From FEN-1219 sp963817615 (GTDB lineage: Bacteria > Pseudomonadota > Gammaproteobacteria > Steroidobacterales > Rariloculaceae): a DNA stretch of 64,000 nucleotides. Below the pieces are notes generated by a model. It was not told the DNA's origin, ran no database searches, and worked only from the letters and a program-made list of their open reading frames with translations. The stretch is taken from NCBI GenBank assembly GCA_963817615.1, contig CAWFPH010000003.1:124001-188000 (forward strand), read 5' to 3'. This document shows positions 1-9,038 of this stretch, one piece after another (the stretch's first letter is position 1; the number at the start of each line of letters is the position of its first letter). A program made the translations under genes and the position numbers.

Positions 1-2
1 TA

Positions 3-1829
3 CGCACGGTGCACCGGCTGCCGGGCGTTGCGACGAACGAGTTCTCTTCGCGCTCGCACGTGCGCGGCGGCGCCGTCGACGAGATGGCCGTGCTGTTCGA
101 CGGCGTGCGCCTCGTCGAGCCGTATCATCTGCGCGACTACGAAGCCGTGTTCAGTGCGATCGACCAGCGTCTGGTCGGCGGTCTGGACGTTTACTCCGGC
201 GGGTTTCCGGTCGCCTACGGTGACGCGCTGAGCGGCATCACGCTGATCGAGCCGCGCGAGCCCATGGCTCCGGAGCACGAGCTCGGCGTGAGCCTGCTCT
301 ACAGCTCGCTGCTCATGAGCGGCTCGGTCGACTCGGGCGATGTCCGCTGGCTGATTTCGGCGCGGCGCGGCAACATCGACCGGCTGCTCGAGCCGCAGCT
401 CGGTAAGCCGTCGTACCGCGACGGCTTCGCGCACGTCGCGATCACGCTCGGTGCCAAGCACGACCTGTCTTGGAGCGACATCGGTCTCGACGACGACATC
501 ACCGTCACGCCCGAGAGCGGCTCGAATCACGAGGTCGGCGTGAGCGACGCGAGCACGAATCAATGGTGGCTCAAGCTCGACAGCCGCTGGAGCGACGCGC
601 TGTCGAGCCGCACGCTGCTGTACTCGACCTCCTTCTCGAGCGAGCGCACCGGCATAGTCGACGATTCGGGCTCGCTCGAGGGCAGCGCATCCGACGCGCG
701 CGCGCTCGACGGCCTCGGGCTCAGGCAGGACTGGACTTGGCGCGTCTCGCAGCGGCAGCTGCTCACGTTCGGGGCGGAGGCGGAGCGGCTCGACGCACAT
801 TACGACTATGCGAGCACCGTCGCGTCATTCGGCGTGCTCGCGACGCTCGGCGCTGATGCGGCGCCGCGCGCATATCGGCTCACGGCGCGCGGCTCAGTGT
901 ACGGCGCCTACCTCGCGGATCGTGTGCGGCTCACGGATCGATTGGTCGCCGATCTCGGCTTCCGGCTCGATCGACACACGTATCTGCCGGCCGGCACCGC
1001 CGAGCCCGTCGCGCCGCGCGCGAGTCTGCTGTATCGGCTCGGCGCAGAGACCGACCTGCGCCTGAGCGTCGGTCGCTTCCTGCAGGCCGAGCGGCCGCTC
1101 GATCTGCCAATCGAGGACGGCGTCACGGTGTTCGCGCCGCCGCAAGATGCGACACATTCGATCATCGGCGTCGAGCATCGCTTCGTCCGCGACCTCGCGG
1201 TGCGCGTGGAGGCGTTTCGCAAGCAAACGCGGGACGTGAAGCCGTACTACGAGAACCTATTCGATCCGCTCGTGCTGCTCCCCGAGCTGCGGCCCGGGCG
1301 CGTGCGGATCGCACCCGACCGCTCGGACGCCCGCGGCGTCGAGGTGCTCGTGACGGGCGAGCGCCCCGTCGCGTGGTGGCTCAGCTACTCGTTGGCCCGC
1401 GCGGACGATCTGATCGACGGCGAGCGAGTGCCGCGCAGCTGGGACCAGCGGCACGCGGCGAGCGGCGGCGTGACCTTGAACGTCGGCCCGTGGAGCTTGA
1501 GCTCCACGCTGACCTATCACACGGGCTGGCCGGCAACCGCGCTCGCGATCGAAGCCGGCGCGCAAGGTCCGGTTGCGGCGGTCGACGGCACGCGCAACGG
1601 CATGCGGCTCGGCGCGGTGCGCCGGCTCGATTTCCACGCGAGCCGAAGCTTCGCGATTCGGGCGGGCGCGCTCAAGTACACGGCCGAGCTCATGAACGTC
1701 ACCGATCGCGAGAACCCGTGCTGTCTCGGCTACGACGTCGTTGCGGCGCCGGGCGGCGCGACGCTCGCGCCGTTCGTGCACGAGAGCGTGCCGCTCACGC
1801 TGAACACGGGGATCCTCTGGCAGTTCTGA
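3..1829 (+). CDS. TonB-dependent receptor, 5'-truncated
   Basis: Outer-membrane TonB-dependent receptor lacking its N-terminus because the window starts inside it; the frame is open from base 3. The first visible residues (LPGV, then VRGG, DGVRL) are the end of the plug domain, which normally gates the pore. The rest reads as alternating short hydrophobic and aromatic beta-strands of a 22-strand barrel, and the protein ends ILWQF, with the C-terminal Phe typical of outer-membrane barrels. Signal peptide and TonB box lie outside the window. The gene converges on the cytochrome-like gene 9 bp downstream. Substrate cannot be told from this sequence. Confidence 0.9.
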   Translation, partial: RTVHRLPGVATNEFSSRSHVRGGAVDEMAVLFDGVRLVEPYHLRDYEAVFSAIDQRLVGGLDVYSGGFPVAYGDALSGITLIEPREPMAPEHELGVSLLYSSLLMSGSVDSGDVRWLISARRGNIDRLLEPQLGKPSYRDGFAHVAITLGAKHDLSWSDIGLDDDITVTPESGSNHEVGVSDASTNQWWLKLDSRWSDALSSRTLLYSTSFSSERTGIVDDSGSLEGSASDARALDGLGLRQDWTWRVSQRQLLTFGAEAERLDAHYDYASTVASFGVLATLGADAAPRAYRLTARGSVYGAYLADRVRLTDRLVADLGFRLDRHTYLPAGTAEPVAPRASLLYRLGAETDLRLSVGRFLQAERPLDLPIEDGVTVFAPPQDATHSIIGVEHRFVRDLAVRVEAFRKQTRDVKPYYENLFDPLVLLPELRPGRVRIAPDRSDARGVEVLVTGERPVAWWLSYSLARADDLIDGERVPRSWDQRHAASGGVTLNVGPWSLSSTLTYHTGWPATALAIEAGAQGPVAAVDGTRNGMRLGAVRRLDFHASRSFAIRAGALKYTAELMNVTDRENPCCLGYDVVAAPGGATLAPFVHESVPLTLNTGILWQF

Positions 1830-1838
1830 GCGCGGTCC

Positions 1839-3935
1839 TCACTTCGCGAGCGGATCGGGCCGCACTTGGAAGTGCACCACGAGGGGTTTCGTGCCCTTGC
1901 CGCCTTCCTTGAGCCAGGGCGTGCGATCGCCGCTCGGCACCCAGAGGCCGCGGCCCTTCCAGCCCGCGCTCGCGTCGTCGATGCGGCCTTCGAAGCCCTT
2001 CATGTAGAAGCCGAGCGGGTAGGGCAGCCGCAGCGTCACGAACTTGCCGTTCACGAGCGCGTGCACGCCGTCGCTCAAGTTGCCGGTCGACATCGGCACG
2101 TTCGCGCCGAGTCCCGCGGTATCGTATTGGTCGACGAAGCTGTAGTAGCTCGCCTCGGCGCTCTCGTCCGGCCGTCCCGCGAAGCTCGGGCCCGGATAGC
2201 GGTAGAAGCTCCAGCCCTCGGGGCACTGATCGCCCGTCGCTTTCGGCCCGTTCAACGGGCCTTTGCACTTGCGTCGATCGAACGACCCCAGGTGGCCGCT
2301 GCCGAGCGACACCCAGACCACGCCGTTCGTGTCGATGTCGGCGCCCCTCGAGCCGAAGCCCGGCATCGGCACGTTATAGATCTCCGCGAGCGCGGTCGCG
2401 GGCGGGTTCGGGCCCGGATCGATCCGCACGACCGCGCCGGGATAGCCGTAAGTCGAGCCCCAGATCGAGCCGTCGGCGGGGCTCGGCATCACGGCGTAGA
2501 ACGGCGCGACGATCCGCGTGTCCTTGGTCGGGTCGAGCGGCTGCCCCGGCTCGACGTAGCCCTCGTCGCGCCGGCCGTTGCCGTTCGTATCCAAGATCAA
2601 GGCGGTCCAGCCCTGCGAGTGCTCGGCGTCGCCGGTCGCGAGAAACTTCTTCGTGTTCAGCCAGCCGACCACCGGGCCGCCGCCGCTCGTCCAGATCGTG
2701 TCGTTCGCGTCCTTCGCGAATTGCAGGTGATGCGTCGAGAAGCAGGTGTCGATGAACGTGTACTTGCCGGTCTTCGGCTCGTACAGCGCGAGCTGGCGGC
2801 CCGAGCGCGGTAGCGGGAAAAGCTTCGCGGACGGCTGATCGGAGCCCTGCTTGCAGAACGCCGGCGTCTTGTCCGGCTCGCGCACGATTGCCGTGAGCCA
2901 TACGCGTCCCTGGGCATCCAGCATCGGGTTGTGCACGTTCGCCTTGCTGTCCCAGATCGCTTCCTTGCCCCAGTAGTGCGACGGTTGCAGCGGCGGCGTG
3001 CCGTGCGTGCTCTGCACGTCGGCATCGCGCACCGGCGCATGAAACGTCGTCGCGGTGTTCGTCTTCGGATCGAGGATCGGCAGATCGTCGGTGCTGAGCT
3101 CCGGTGCGCCGTAGAGCCTGCCGTAGGGGTTCACGGTCGGGTTGCGTCGGTCCGTGCCGCTCAGGTCGTGCATGTAGGTGTGGTCCGTCGACCAGTCGCG
3201 GACCGTCGCGACGACGTTGCGCTCGACGCCGCTCGGCCGCGGCGGCTTCGCGTGCGGCAGCTCGCCGGCCGCGACGCGATCGGTCCACTCGCCCAAGTAT
3301 TTTGGCGGCAGACCGAGCAGCTGATTCATCGCGGAGCCGAGCATCTGACTGCCGGCCTGGCCCGACTGGATGCGCCGCACCCAGCCCTCCATGCCGTGGC
3401 CGAACTCCATCGGCACGGTGCGCGTCGCGAGCTGGCCGATCTGGTGACAGCCGACGCACGACAGGTTCTTGATCGACGCGACGTACTGGTCCATCCCGCC
3501 CGGCAGTTTCGCGACCTCGCTCGCCGCGGGCAGCTTCTGCATCGAGTACCAGTAGATCGCGGGATAGACCTTCGCCGCGGTCGCATCGTCCGGTGCGACG
3601 GTGGCTTTCAGGTCGAGATGATTTCCCGGCTTCGCGTCGACTTTGGCCGAATCTGCGAGCCCATAGCCCCGCACCCACACCTTGTAAGTAGCCGGCGGCA
3701 GGTCGGGCACCACGTAGCGGCCGCTGTCGTCGGTCACGACGATCTTCGCGTAGCGCGTGCCGAGCGCGTCGGTCTCGGCGATCACCCAAACGCCGGCCTC
3801 GGGGCCTTCTGCGCTCGTCACGACGCCGCCGATGTCGTCGGGGTCGATCGCGACGGTCGTGGATTGGGCGAAGGCCGCGCCGGCCGACAGCGCCGCGAGC
3901 GGCAATGCAAAGTGCAGGCCTCGAATCGTAGTCAT
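1839..3935 (-). CDS. secreted c-type cytochrome with carboxypeptidase-regulatory-like domain and beta-propeller-like C-terminus
   Basis: 698-residue exported protein. Residues 1-23 form a signal peptide ending AFA. Residues about 35-110 resemble a carboxypeptidase-regulatory-like (Ig-like) domain (GRYVVPDLPPATYKVWV). One haem c site, CVGCH, lies at residues 160-164. The C-terminal 400 residues contain repeated segments such as VWLTAIVREP and GVVWVSLGSGH, suggesting a propeller like virginiamycin-lyase/SMP-30 proteins. The start has a strong SD (GGGGGAAC) right before the ATG. It is divergent from the DUF6152 fusion gene and convergent with the TonB receptor. A periplasmic redox or sensor role is inference; the substrate is unknown. 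Confidence 0.75.
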   Translation of the reverse strand: MTTIRGLHFALPLAALSAGAAFAQSTTVAIDPDDIGGVVTSAEGPEAGVWVIAETDALGTRYAKIVVTDDSGRYVVPDLPPATYKVWVRGYGLADSAKVDAKPGNHLDLKATVAPDDATAAKVYPAIYWYSMQKLPAASEVAKLPGGMDQYVASIKNLSCVGCHQIGQLATRTVPMEFGHGMEGWVRRIQSGQAGSQMLGSAMNQLLGLPPKYLGEWTDRVAAGELPHAKPPRPSGVERNVVATVRDWSTDHTYMHDLSGTDRRNPTVNPYGRLYGAPELSTDDLPILDPKTNTATTFHAPVRDADVQSTHGTPPLQPSHYWGKEAIWDSKANVHNPMLDAQGRVWLTAIVREPDKTPAFCKQGSDQPSAKLFPLPRSGRQLALYEPKTGKYTFIDTCFSTHHLQFAKDANDTIWTSGGGPVVGWLNTKKFLATGDAEHSQGWTALILDTNGNGRRDEGYVEPGQPLDPTKDTRIVAPFYAVMPSPADGSIWGSTYGYPGAVVRIDPGPNPPATALAEIYNVPMPGFGSRGADIDTNGVVWVSLGSGHLGSFDRRKCKGPLNGPKATGDQCPEGWSFYRYPGPSFAGRPDESAEASYYSFVDQYDTAGLGANVPMSTGNLSDGVHALVNGKFVTLRLPYPLGFYMKGFEGRIDDASAGWKGRGLWVPSGDRTPWLKEGGKGTKPLVVHFQVRPDPLAK

Positions 3936-4087
3936 GTTCCCCCCTCGCGGCGCCGCAACGCGGCCGCGGATTTACTTATCCATGCGGCTCGCCGGAATGC
4001 AATATCCCCGAGGCGCACCCCGCGCCGCCTCCCGCCGTGTCCCGCGGCGGCGTATCCTGTCCGCAGTAGGCAAGGGGGGATTTGCGC

Positions 4088-5167
4088 ATGAACCAACGTC
4101 TTGCGGTATGGCTCGCGGCGGCTCTGGCAGCCGGCGCGGCGGCGCCGGTCGCGGCGCACCATTCCTTCGCGGCGGAGTTCGACGCGGGGAGCCAGGGCAA
4201 GCTCGACGGCGAGATCACGGAAGTCTGGTTCAACAACCCGCACGTGCGCTACAAGCTCGAGACGAAGAAGGCCGACGGCTCGAGCGAGACCTGGGAGCTG
4301 CAAGCCGCGAGCGTGACCTCGCTCCAGGCGCTCGGCTGGACCGCGACGACGCTCAAGGCCGGCGACCGCGTGATCGCCACGGGTCAGCTCGGTCGCAACG
4401 GCGCGAAGAAGCTTTACTTGCGCACGCTCGAACGGCCCGACGGCACGAAGCTTTTGACCGGCCGCGACGACCGAAACGCGCCGGATCCCAACCAAGTCCA
4501 TGCCGATCCGAACAAGAATTACGGCTACGGCGAGGCGCACAATCACTACCCGGTCGACATCACGGGACGTTGGAGCAACCGCTACAAGTTTCATCTGACC
4601 GTGGATGACTTGGATCCCAAGCCGACACCGTTCACGCCGGAGGGCAAGCGCGTCTTCGATTCGACCGAGCATCTGCAGGATCCGTCGTTGCGCTGCCTGG
4701 CGCCCGGGCTGCCGCGCATCTTCGGCGCGCCTTACAACATGGAGATCGTCGACGCGGGCACGCATTACCTGTTCATCTATGTCGAGCACAACACGCCGCG
4801 GCGCATCTGGATGGACGGCCGCAAGGCGCCCGAGAACACGCCCGCAAGCTCCCTCGGCTTCTCGGTCGGTCATTGGGAGGGCAACGCGCTCGTGATCGAG
4901 ACCACGCATCTGGCGCCGGGTCTGTGGCTCGACGGCTCGGGCTTGCCGATGTCGGGCGACGGCACCCGAATCGTCGAGCGCTACGAGCCGAGCGCGGACA
5001 AGCTCACGATCGAGCGCACGATGACGATCTACGATCCGTACTACACGCAGCCGCTCGTGCGCCGGCGCGGATCGGCGCGTGGCGATGCAGTCGACATCGG
5101 CGAGCAGGCGCCGTGCGATCCGGACAGCTATTACCGCGACCTGCGGGACGCCGGCAAGTTCAAGTGA
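4088..5167 (+). CDS. exported DUF6152 protein fused to a WxGDxLVV-type domain
   Basis: 359 residues. The ATG at 4088 is preferred to a TTG at 4082 because a GGGGGGA ribosome site (4074-4080) precedes it by 7 bases. Residues 1-22 are a signal peptide ending VAAHH. The AHHSFAAEFD motif and the following 100 residues match DUF6152. The C-terminal half carries GHWEGNALVIETT, the hallmark of the secreted WxGD family also found at 17423, 18405 and 52279. Here both modules lie in one chain, while at 16972-19280 they are separate adjacent genes. Function is unknown; periplasmic location is predicted. Divergent from the cytochrome gene and convergent with the next gene. Confidence 0.8.
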   Translation: MNQRLAVWLAAALAAGAAAPVAAHHSFAAEFDAGSQGKLDGEITEVWFNNPHVRYKLETKKADGSSETWELQAASVTSLQALGWTATTLKAGDRVIATGQLGRNGAKKLYLRTLERPDGTKLLTGRDDRNAPDPNQVHADPNKNYGYGEAHNHYPVDITGRWSNRYKFHLTVDDLDPKPTPFTPEGKRVFDSTEHLQDPSLRCLAPGLPRIFGAPYNMEIVDAGTHYLFIYVEHNTPRRIWMDGRKAPENTPASSLGFSVGHWEGNALVIETTHLAPGLWLDGSGLPMSGDGTRIVERYEPSADKLTIERTMTIYDPYYTQPLVRRRGSARGDAVDIGEQAPCDPDSYYRDLRDAGKFK

Positions 5168-5179
5168 GCCGGCCGCCGG

Positions 5180-5863
5180 CTACTCCTCGCGGTGCACGCG
5201 AATCGCCCGACCCTCGGACGGAATCAAGAAGAAGCTGCCGATTGCGCCGGGGCTGATCTCCGCGCGGAAGGGCAGCGACGGGAACCGGTTTTGCGTGCTG
5301 CCGTCGGTCTGCGTCCACGTCTCGCCCGACTCGGTCGTGAAGATGTTTTGGCCGGGGCGACCGGATACCTTCACGATCACGACCGCAACCCTGTCGGCGT
5401 CGGCCTTGTCGTTGCGGTGCCGGCCGCGACGCGGTTCGGGTGCGGCGGGCGCCGCGGGAGCCTGGGGCGCGGCCGCTGCCGCTGCGCGCACTTCGCGCGC
5501 GGGCTGATTGAGCACCGGCGACTGCGCGGACGCCGCGGGCGGGGCACCGGCGGAGCCGGGTGCCGTCGGTGCCGCGGTGGTCGGCGCCGGGACGGTCGCC
5601 GTTGCGGCGGGGGCGGGCACGTCGTCGCGCGGCGGCCGCAGTGCGCGGTCGTAGCAGGCGAGCCGCTCGGCGTCGTTGTCGATCTCGGTGCACGGCCGCG
5701 TCTCACGGCTCGTGCTCTGAGCGAGCAAAGCGCCGTGCGGCGCGAGCGCCGCCGTCGCGAGCGCCACCGCGGCGAGCGCGGTCACCCGGCGGCGGCGTCT
5801 CGATGTCGCTACGCCTGTCGCTATGTCATCATCGAATCGAGCTCGTGCGGCCGGTGCAGGCAT
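5180..5863 (-). CDS. exported Ala/Pro-rich protein of unknown function
   Basis: 227 residues from ATG 5863, which has a GGGGGGA box about 8 bases upstream; a longer form from 5890 is possible. A run of five Arg precedes a hydrophobic stretch (residues about 27-49), consistent with a signal peptide with a long n-region. The motif CTEIDNDAERLACYDRAL resembles the Cys-containing start of VasI-like and related small periplasmic proteins. A low-complexity Ala/Pro linker (residues about 80-145) follows, then a globular C-terminal domain with VAVVIVKV and GETWTQTDGS. Its start is only 16 bp from the start of the divergent peptidase gene. Function unknown. Confidence 0.65.
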   Translation of the reverse strand: MPAPAARARFDDDIATGVATSRRRRRVTALAAVALATAALAPHGALLAQSTSRETRPCTEIDNDAERLACYDRALRPPRDDVPAPAATATVPAPTTAAPTAPGSAGAPPAASAQSPVLNQPAREVRAAAAAAPQAPAAPAAPEPRRGRHRNDKADADRVAVVIVKVSGRPGQNIFTTESGETWTQTDGSTQNRFPSLPFRAEISPGAIGSFFLIPSEGRAIRVHREE

Positions 5864-5879
5864 GGATCGTTCCCCCCGA

Positions 5880-7952
5880 ATGAGCGTCAAGCCAAGGATC
5901 GTTCTGATGTTCTCTCTCAGTTTGGCCGGTTGCGCCGGTAGCGATCAAGCGCCGCCGGCGTCTCCGCCGCAATCGGCGCCGGGAACCCCCGCCGAGGCGG
6001 CGTTTCGCGTCGAAACCGAGCGGTTCGCCGACGTCAGAATTCTGCGCTACCGCGCCCCGGGATTCGAGGCGCTCGATCTCGGCACCAAGCGGCTTCTCTA
6101 CTACCTGTACGAGGCCGCCTTGAGCGGTCGCGAGATCATCTACGACCAGAAGTATCCGTTGAACCTCGCGATCAAGCGCACGCTCGAGCAGATCGTGCGC
6201 CGCTATCCGGGCGATCGAGAAACGCCCGAGTTCCGGGCCCTCGAGCGGTATCTCAAACGGATCTGGTTCTCGAACGGGATCCATCATCACTATTCGAACG
6301 ACAAGTTCGTGCCGGACTTCACCGCGGCAGCGTTCGCGGACTTCGTGAGGGCCACGCCCGGACCGTTTCCGACGCGTTCCGAGCAATCCGTCGAAGCGCT
6401 GATAGCCGAGCTCTCGCCCGCGATGTTCGATCCGGCGATCGACGCGAAGCTCGTCAGCAAGGGCGGCGCAGACGTGCTCGCGGGATCCGCCGTGAACTTC
6501 TACAGCGAGGACATTTCGCAGGCCGACGTCGAAGCTTATTACGCGGCACGACAGCGGCCGAACGACCCCGAGCCGGTGTCGCTCGGCTTGAACGCGAGGC
6601 TCGCGAAGGTCGAGGGCAGCACGGTCGAGCAGGTCTACAAGATCGGCGGCCGCTACACGGCCGCCCTCGAGCGCGTCGTCTATTGGCTCGACCGTGCGGT
6701 GGGCGCCGCCGAGAACGACGCGCAGCGCGACGCGCTCGCGAGGCTCGCGCGCTTCTATCGCACGGGCGAGCTCACGGACTGGGACGCGTACAACGTCGCG
6801 TGGGTGCGCGATACCGCGTCGCGTGTCGACACCATCAACGGCTTCATCGAGGTCTATCACGACCCGCTCGGAATGCGCGGCGCATTCGAGTCCGTGGTGT
6901 CGTTTCGCGACGACGAGGCCACGCGCCGGATCGACGCGATTGCGGGCGAGGCGCAATGGTTCGAGGACCACCTGCCGGTCTTCGAGCGGCACAAGAAACG
7001 CGCCGTGACCGGCATCACCGGCCGCGTGATCACGGTAGTGGTCGAAGCGGGCGACGCGGCGCCGTCCACGCCGATCGGCATCAATCTGCCGAACGCCGAT
7101 TGGATTCGCAAGCGGCACGGCTCGAAGTCCGTGAGCCTCGGCAACATCAGCGACGCCTACGCTGCGGTGCGCGGAGCGGCCGACCGGGAGTTCGCGTGGG
7201 ACGCCGCGGACGCGGAGCGCGGCGAGCGCTACGGCGAGCTCGCGGGGCATCTGCACACGGATTTGCACGAGGTGATCGGCCACGCGTCGGGGCAGCTCGA
7301 CCCGGGTGTCGGCTCGCTGCACGAGACGCTCAAGAACTACGGCTCGACGCTCGAGGAGGCGCGCGCCGATCTCGTCGCGCTGTACTTCGCGCTCGACCCG
7401 AAGCTCGTCGAGCTCGACCTCATGCCTTCGATCGACGTCGGCAAGGTGCAGTACGACCGCTTCATCCGCAACGGTCTGCAGCAGCAGCTCTATCGAATCG
7501 CGCCGGGTGGCGACGTCGAAGAAGACCATATGCGCAACCGGCAGCTCATTGCGGCCTGGGTCTACGAGCGCGGCCGCGCCGACGACGTGATCGAGCGCCG
7601 CGTGCGCGACGGCAAGACCTACTTCGTGATCCGCGACTACGCTCGCCTGCGGGCGCTGTTCGGTGAGCTGCTGCGCGAGCTGCAACGCATCAAGTCCACG
7701 GGCGACTATGCGGCGATACGCGATCTCGTCGAGCGCTATGCGGTGAAGGTGGACCCCGCGCTGCACGCCGAGGTGCTCGATCGGTACCGCAAGCTCGACA
7801 TCCCGGCGTACGCGGGCTTCATCCAACCGCGCCTGGAGCCCGTGCTGCGCGGCGGCGAGATCGTCGACGTCATGATCGACTATCCCGATGACTTCGCGTC
7901 CCAGATGCTCGAGTACGCGGAGCGCTACGCGTGGTTGCCGACGTGGAACTGA
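5880..7952 (+). CDS. M49-type (dipeptidyl-peptidase III-like) zinc metallopeptidase lipoprotein
   Basis: 690 residues. ATG 5880 gives a clean lipoprotein signal (lipobox LAGC, Cys18). The zinc motif HEVIGH is at residues 463-468, and the second M49 motif EEARAD at 492-497. The six-residue HExxGH form and EExRAD pair are diagnostic of family M49, whose members cut dipeptides from peptide N-termini. Length agrees with DPP III (about 700). Classical DPP III enzymes are cytosolic, so a lipid-anchored version implies action on peptides in the envelope. It converges on the DUF2891/peptide-importer genes, suggesting peptide scavenging (inference). Confidence 0.9.
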   Translation: MSVKPRIVLMFSLSLAGCAGSDQAPPASPPQSAPGTPAEAAFRVETERFADVRILRYRAPGFEALDLGTKRLLYYLYEAALSGREIIYDQKYPLNLAIKRTLEQIVRRYPGDRETPEFRALERYLKRIWFSNGIHHHYSNDKFVPDFTAAAFADFVRATPGPFPTRSEQSVEALIAELSPAMFDPAIDAKLVSKGGADVLAGSAVNFYSEDISQADVEAYYAARQRPNDPEPVSLGLNARLAKVEGSTVEQVYKIGGRYTAALERVVYWLDRAVGAAENDAQRDALARLARFYRTGELTDWDAYNVAWVRDTASRVDTINGFIEVYHDPLGMRGAFESVVSFRDDEATRRIDAIAGEAQWFEDHLPVFERHKKRAVTGITGRVITVVVEAGDAAPSTPIGINLPNADWIRKRHGSKSVSLGNISDAYAAVRGAADREFAWDAADAERGERYGELAGHLHTDLHEVIGHASGQLDPGVGSLHETLKNYGSTLEEARADLVALYFALDPKLVELDLMPSIDVGKVQYDRFIRNGLQQQLYRIAPGGDVEEDHMRNRQLIAAWVYERGRADDVIERRVRDGKTYFVIRDYARLRALFGELLRELQRIKSTGDYAAIRDLVERYAVKVDPALHAEVLDRYRKLDIPAYAGFIQPRLEPVLRGGEIVDVMIDYPDDFASQMLEYAERYAWLPTWN

Positions 7953-7961
7953 GGCGGGTCT

Positions 7962-9017
7962 TCAAGCGCCGGCGCGCGTGAGCAGATAGACCGCGAACGT
8001 CGGCAGCCAGTGGCTGGCGGCGTAGTCGGTCGCCGCGAGCGTGGCCGCGACTCCGGCCTCCGCGTGCCGCGCGGCGGCCGCGCGCAGGGCCGCGATACGC
8101 CGGTCGTTTACCGGCAGTGCAGCCGCGATGTTCGCCAGATTCCAAGCGCGCGATAGGTTGAGCCCGTGCAGGTGCACGAGCTTGCCGTCGGTCTCGTCGG
8201 CAACCTCGCCGCACGGCAGCCAGTCGCCCGCGGCAGCGGTCGGCAGGCTCGGCAAGAATGCGCCGAGCCAGCGCGCGAACGCAGGCGGATCGAGCACGCG
8301 GCGCATCAAATCGGCCTCCATCAGGCACGGCGAGAGAAAGTCTTCGCCGGACGGCTCATAGGCGAGCGGCGCGTCGACGTCGTCGCGATAGAAACCGAGC
8401 ACGGCCGTACGGACTGCGTCGAGCAGCTCGGCGTCGCCGCGCGCGCGAGCCGCGTCGTGCAGCAGCGTGAGCGCGAACGCGGTTTGGGAGTGCGCGCCCG
8501 AGCGCACCGGCCGATGTAGCCGCGCGAGCCAGAGCCGCAAGTTATCGCGCGCGAGAGTCGCCGCGCGCGCGAGGGCCGGCGCCCACGCTCGCGCGGCCGG
8601 CGTCGTGCACTGCGCGATCTCGGCCTCGAGCAGCATGAGCCAGGCGAGGCCGTAGGGCCGCTCGAATGGCGGGTGGCGCTCGAGATAAAGTGCTTCGACG
8701 CGCAGTTTCTCCGGGGTGAACGAGCGCGACAGCGCCGTTTCAATCTCGGCGCGCGCCGCGAGGTCCGGCAGCGTGCTCAAGAGGCGCGCGAGCAGCCAAT
8801 GCGTGTGCACGGCCGAGTGCCAATCGAAGCAGCCATAGAACGACGGATGCACGACACGAGGCGGGGCGACGTCCGCGTCGGCGGCCAGCAGGTATTGAGG
8901 ATGGTTGGGATACTCGCGGGCGACGTTCTCGAGCGCGCGGCTCACGAGCTCGAGCGCCGTCCCGGTCGTCAGCGCGGGCGTTTCGAAGTTCGCGAAGCGC
9001 TGCTCAGAGTGCGACAC
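7962..9017 (-). CDS. DUF2891 family protein
   Basis: 351 residues, GTG start with SD GGAGAGG. Recognised as DUF2891 by the overall pattern: N-terminal ALELVSRALENVAREYPNHP, then HPSFYGCFDWHSAVHTHW, and alpha-helical repeats rich in Trp and His resembling an alpha/alpha toroid. No signal peptide is visible, so it is probably cytosolic. It lies 21 bp behind the second solute-binding protein gene on the same strand and is probably co-transcribed with the importer. The biochemical role of DUF2891 is unknown; the conserved His/Trp cluster hints at an enzyme, but no reaction is claimed. Confidence 0.8.
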   Translation of the reverse strand: MSHSEQRFANFETPALTTGTALELVSRALENVAREYPNHPQYLLAADADVAPPRVVHPSFYGCFDWHSAVHTHWLLARLLSTLPDLAARAEIETALSRSFTPEKLRVEALYLERHPPFERPYGLAWLMLLEAEIAQCTTPAARAWAPALARAATLARDNLRLWLARLHRPVRSGAHSQTAFALTLLHDAARARGDAELLDAVRTAVLGFYRDDVDAPLAYEPSGEDFLSPCLMEADLMRRVLDPPAFARWLGAFLPSLPTAAAGDWLPCGEVADETDGKLVHLHGLNLSRAWNLANIAAALPVNDRRIAALRAAAARHAEAGVAATLAATDYAASHWLPTFAVYLLTRAGA

Positions 9018-9038
9018 GACCTCTCCGAAGGTGTGCGG

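Noticed and set aside
5829..7826. 665-residue reading frame on the - strand opposite the M49 peptidase
   Set aside because: Composition of an antisense shadow, no motif, and the + strand gene has intact zinc motifs.
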